From the NCBI GenBank assembly GCA_004555855.1, contig SFJQ01000075.1:1-7230 (forward strand): DNA of 7,230 bases, written 5' to 3'. Positions 5,133 through 7,230 of this stretch are shown piece by piece. The notes under the pieces were generated by a model that was not told where the DNA came from, did no database searches, and was given only the letters and a program-made list of their open reading frames with translations. The translations under genes were made by a program, and so were the position numbers. Numbering within the stretch: the first letter of the stretch is position 1; each line of letters begins with the position of its first letter. Source of the DNA: [Eubacterium] saphenum. GTDB lineage: Bacteria > Bacillota > Clostridia > Oscillospirales > Ruminococcaceae.

Positions 5133-6530
5133 ATGACAAAACAGAACACAGGCACGATTTCTCAGGTAATCGGCGCAGTTCTCGATATCAGGTTCGCGCC
5201 GGACAGCCTGCCTAATCTGCTTAACGCCATCGAAATCGACAACAAGGGTCAGAAGCTGGTTGTCGAAGTGGCGCAGCATATAGGCGACGACACCGTGCGC
5301 TGCATCGCAATGGGCAGCACGGACGGTCTTGTCAGAGGAATGGAAGCAGTTGACACGGGTTCTTCAATCAAGGTTCCCGTCGGAGAACAGACTCTCGGAC
5401 GCGTGTTCAACCTGCTCGGAGAGGCTGTCGATAACAGACCGCAGCCCGAAACCGAAGAAAAATGGGAAATTCACCGTCCCGCGCCTACCTTTGAGGAACA
5501 GGAAGCGTCAAAAGAGGTTCTCGAAACGGGAATTAAAGTCGTTGACCTTATCGCGCCTTACCTCAAGGGCGGAAAAATCGGTTTGTTCGGCGGTGCGGGC
5601 GTTGGTAAAACGGTTCTTATTCAGGAGCTTATCAACAACGTTGCAACTCAGCACGGCGGTATTTCCGTATTTACGGGCGTCGGCGAGCGTACCCGTGAGG
5701 GTAACGACCTTTACCGCGAGATGACCGAGTCGGGCGTTATCAACAAGACGGCGCTGGTTTACGGTCAGATGAACGAGCCGCCGGGAGCAAGAATGAGAGT
5801 TGCGCTTTCGGGACTTACGATGGCGGAGTACTTCCGCGATAAGATGGGACAGGACGTTCTTCTGTTCATCGACAACATCTTCCGTTTCACACAGGCAGGC
5901 TCCGAGGTATCGGCGCTGCTCGGACGTATGCCTTCAGCCGTTGGTTATCAGCCGACGCTGGCAACCGAAATGGGCGCGCTTCAGGAGAGAATTACCTCGA
6001 CCAAGAAGGGCTCGATTACATCGGTTCAGGCGGTTTACGTTCCTGCCGACGACCTTACTGACCCGGCTCCCGCGACAACCTTCGCGCACCTCGACGCTAC
6101 GACGGTTCTTTCGCGTGATATCGCTTCGATGGGTATTTATCCTGCGGTTGACCCGCTTGAAAGTACCTCGAGAATACTCGCGCCCGAGATTGTCGGACAG
6201 GAGCACTATGAGGTTGCAAGAGCGGTTCAGTCGATTTTGCAGCGCTATAACGAGCTTCAGGATATCATCGCAATTCTCGGTATGGACGAGCTGAACGATG
6301 AGGATAAGCTCACCGTTGCAAGAGCGCGAAAAATCCAGCGTTTCCTGTCGCAGCCGTTCCGTGTTGCGGAGCAGTTCACGGGCTACGAGGGCAAGTACGT
6401 TCCCCTCAAGGAAACAATCCGCGGATTTAAGGAAATCATCGAGGGCAAACACGACGATTTGCCGGAGAGCGCGTTCTTGTTCGTGGGAACGATTGACGAG
6501 GCTGTGGAAAAGGCAAAAAAGGAAGGCTGA
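5133..6530 (+). CDS. atpD: ATP synthase F1 subunit beta (catalytic)
   Basis: Beta (465 residues, normal length) makes and hydrolyses ATP. After the N-terminal barrel (about 7-83) comes the P-loop GGAGVGKT (153-160, with Lys159 and Thr160). GVGERTREGNDLY (182-194) contains the catalytic Glu185, which matches E. coli Glu181. The Walker B strand is VLLFIDNIFRF (242-252), with Asp247 and Arg251. The alpha/beta signature PAVDPLESTS is at 337-346. The C-terminal helical domain has DELNDED (385-391), the DELSEED segment through which torque passes to gamma. All catalytic residues that I can check are present. The ATG at 5133 follows AAGGA (5121-5125). A 71-base spacer separates it from atpG, the widest gap in the F1 part other than the atpA-atpG region. 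Several long frames on either strand inside it are shadows. Confidence 0.99.
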   Translation: MTKQNTGTISQVIGAVLDIRFAPDSLPNLLNAIEIDNKGQKLVVEVAQHIGDDTVRCIAMGSTDGLVRGMEAVDTGSSIKVPVGEQTLGRVFNLLGEAVDNRPQPETEEKWEIHRPAPTFEEQEASKEVLETGIKVVDLIAPYLKGGKIGLFGGAGVGKTVLIQELINNVATQHGGISVFTGVGERTREGNDLYREMTESGVINKTALVYGQMNEPPGARMRVALSGLTMAEYFRDKMGQDVLLFIDNIFRFTQAGSEVSALLGRMPSAVGYQPTLATEMGALQERITSTKKGSITSVQAVYVPADDLTDPAPATTFAHLDATTVLSRDIASMGIYPAVDPLESTSRILAPEIVGQEHYEVARAVQSILQRYNELQDIIAILGMDELNDEDKLTVARARKIQRFLSQPFRVAEQFTGYEGKYVPLKETIRGFKEIIEGKHDDLPESAFLFVGTIDEAVEKAKKEG

Positions 6531-6546
6531 TTGAAGGAGTGATTTT

Positions 6547-6951
6547 ATGACGCCATTCAAGTTACAGATTATCACACCTGAGAAAAAAGTCTTTGACGGT
6601 GAAACCGAGCAGGTTATCGTCCGCACGACAGTCGGCGACGTGGGAATACTTAACGGTCACGAGCCGTACTGCGCGGCGCTTGGAATAGGTCAAATGCGGA
6701 TAATGATAAACGGCGAGTTCCGCAGAGCGGCAACTTCGGGCGGTATCATAAAGGTATCGAAGGAAGCGACGACAATTCTCGTTCAAACGTGCGAATGGGC
6801 TGACGAAATTGACGTAGAGCGTGCCGAAGCCGCGAAGAAAGCTGCCGAGGAGCGCAAGAAAGCCGCGAAGAGCGACTCTGAGCTTATGCTCGCGGAAGCG
6901 AAGCTCTCGAGAGCGCTCAACCGAATTGACACGGCACAGTTCCTCAAATAA
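6547..6951 (+). CDS. atpC: ATP synthase F1 subunit epsilon
   Basis: Epsilon (134 residues) binds gamma and the c-ring and can brake ATP hydrolysis. The N-terminal beta sandwich (1-84) shows the family motifs FKLQIITPEKKVFDGE (4-19) and GDVGILNGHEP (30-40), where Asn36 replaces the usual Pro. The C-terminal two-helix domain (about 87-134) is present, so the inhibitory part is not truncated. IDVERA (88-93) fits the I/LDxxRA motif linked to ATP binding in the Bacillus PS3 protein, and Arg122 and Arg126 in SRALNRID are also kept; binding here is inferred. The ATG at 6547 follows AAGGAG (6534-6539), 16 bases after atpD. This is the last gene of the operon, followed within 5 bases by the terminator stem. 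Confidence 0.97.
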   Translation: MTPFKLQIITPEKKVFDGETEQVIVRTTVGDVGILNGHEPYCAALGIGQMRIMINGEFRRAATSGGIIKVSKEATTILVQTCEWADEIDVERAEAAKKAAEERKKAAKSDSELMLAEAKLSRALNRIDTAQFLK

Positions 6952-6955
6952 CACA

Positions 6956-6989
6956 AAGGCGGGAACCAAAATTCCCGCCTTGTTTTTTT
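6956..6989 (+). terminator. Rho-independent terminator of the atp operon
   Basis: AAGGCGGGAA (6956-6965) pairs perfectly with TTCCCGCCTT (6972-6981) around the loop CCAAAA, followed by G and seven T residues (6983-6989). This is a strong intrinsic terminator just after atpC. Read on the minus strand the stem is followed by TGTGTTATTT, a weak T-tract, so it may also partly end transcription of the convergent gene. Confidence 0.95.
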
Positions 6990-7230
6990 ATTTGGTAATG
7001 TTATTTGACTTTCCGCCGCCTGATTCCTTGTTAATCTTACTAACGTGAGTCAAAGTAAGTATTCCCGCGCCGACATAGAACACAATCAACACAACAATCA
7101 AAAAAGTCTCTTTGTCTTTGAGCATACCGATGCGCTCTATGATGAAGAAAATTACACCAAGCGCCAGCGTTTCACCTACCTGACCGAAACTCTAACATTT
7201 CTGGCGAAAAAGCCGATTATTGCGCCTAAT
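6988..7230 (-). CDS. 3' end of a minus-strand membrane protein gene, reading frame apparently interrupted
   Basis: Reading leftward from the right edge, one frame encodes the hydrophobic stretch LGAIIGFFARNVRV and stops at 7176-7178. A second frame, open from 7191, encodes QVGETLALGVIFFIIERIG, then MLKDKETF and a second hydrophobic helix (LIVVLIVFYVGAGILTL). It ends KINKESGGGKSNNITK with TAA at 6988-6990, inside the terminator's T-run. Adding one base in the minus-strand run GTTTCGG (7184-7190) would join the two into one membrane protein with at least three helices. Without that, the only standard start in the second frame is ATG at 7125, giving a 45-residue peptide with one helix and no clear ribosome binding site. 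I do not recognise the family. It may be a pseudogene, a sequencing error, or a genuinely short gene; the 5' part lies outside the window. Confidence 0.45.

Noticed and set aside
5934..6626. 230-residue minus-strand open frame opposite atpD and the start of atpC
   Set aside because: Arg/Leu/Asn-rich shadow of a highly conserved gene, with no ribosome binding site and no recognisable motif.

Overview
The window is almost entirely one F1Fo ATP synthase operon on the + strand, in the order atpI (3' end only), atpB (a), atpE (c), atpF (b), atpH (delta), atpA (alpha), a 42-residue membrane peptide gene, atpG (gamma), atpD (beta), atpC (epsilon). It ends in a strong intrinsic terminator. The remaining right edge holds the 3' end of a convergent minus-strand gene for a membrane protein whose reading frame looks interrupted.

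The genes have strong AAAGGAG/GGAGG-type ribosome binding sites, a classical Firmicutes-like operon order with atpI first, and a moderate G+C content. The proteins (subunit a without the long proteobacterial termini, epsilon with an IDxxRA motif, gamma with a short extra N-terminus) suggest an anaerobic member of the Clostridia, perhaps Oscillospiraceae/Ruminococcus-like. This placement is inferred from general resemblance and not from a search. The c subunit carries the residues of a Na+-binding site with two carboxylates (Glu37 and Glu71), so the enzyme may couple to Na+, or to both Na+ and H+.

Layout: 1-218 atpI end; 225-947 atpB; 948-1032 spacer with a perfect TATAAT; 1033-1323 atpE; 1358-1906 atpF; 1930-2478 atpH; 2519-4027 atpA; 4043-4171 small membrane peptide; 4171-4194 perfect 9-bp hairpin; 4197-4205 strong Shine-Dalgarno for atpG, whose family-consistent start position holds ATA instead of ATG; about 4210-5061 atpG; 5062-5132 spacer with a cre-like palindrome; 5133-6530 atpD; 6547-6951 atpC; 6956-6989 terminator; 6988-7230 minus-strand membrane protein 3' end.

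The a, b and c subunits form the membrane Fo sector, alpha, beta, gamma, delta and epsilon form F1, and AtpI probably helps c-ring assembly. The most unusual part is the 180-bp stretch between atpA and atpG. It contains an unrecognised single-pass membrane peptide with its own good ribosome binding site, then an intercistronic hairpin and a non-canonical start context for gamma.
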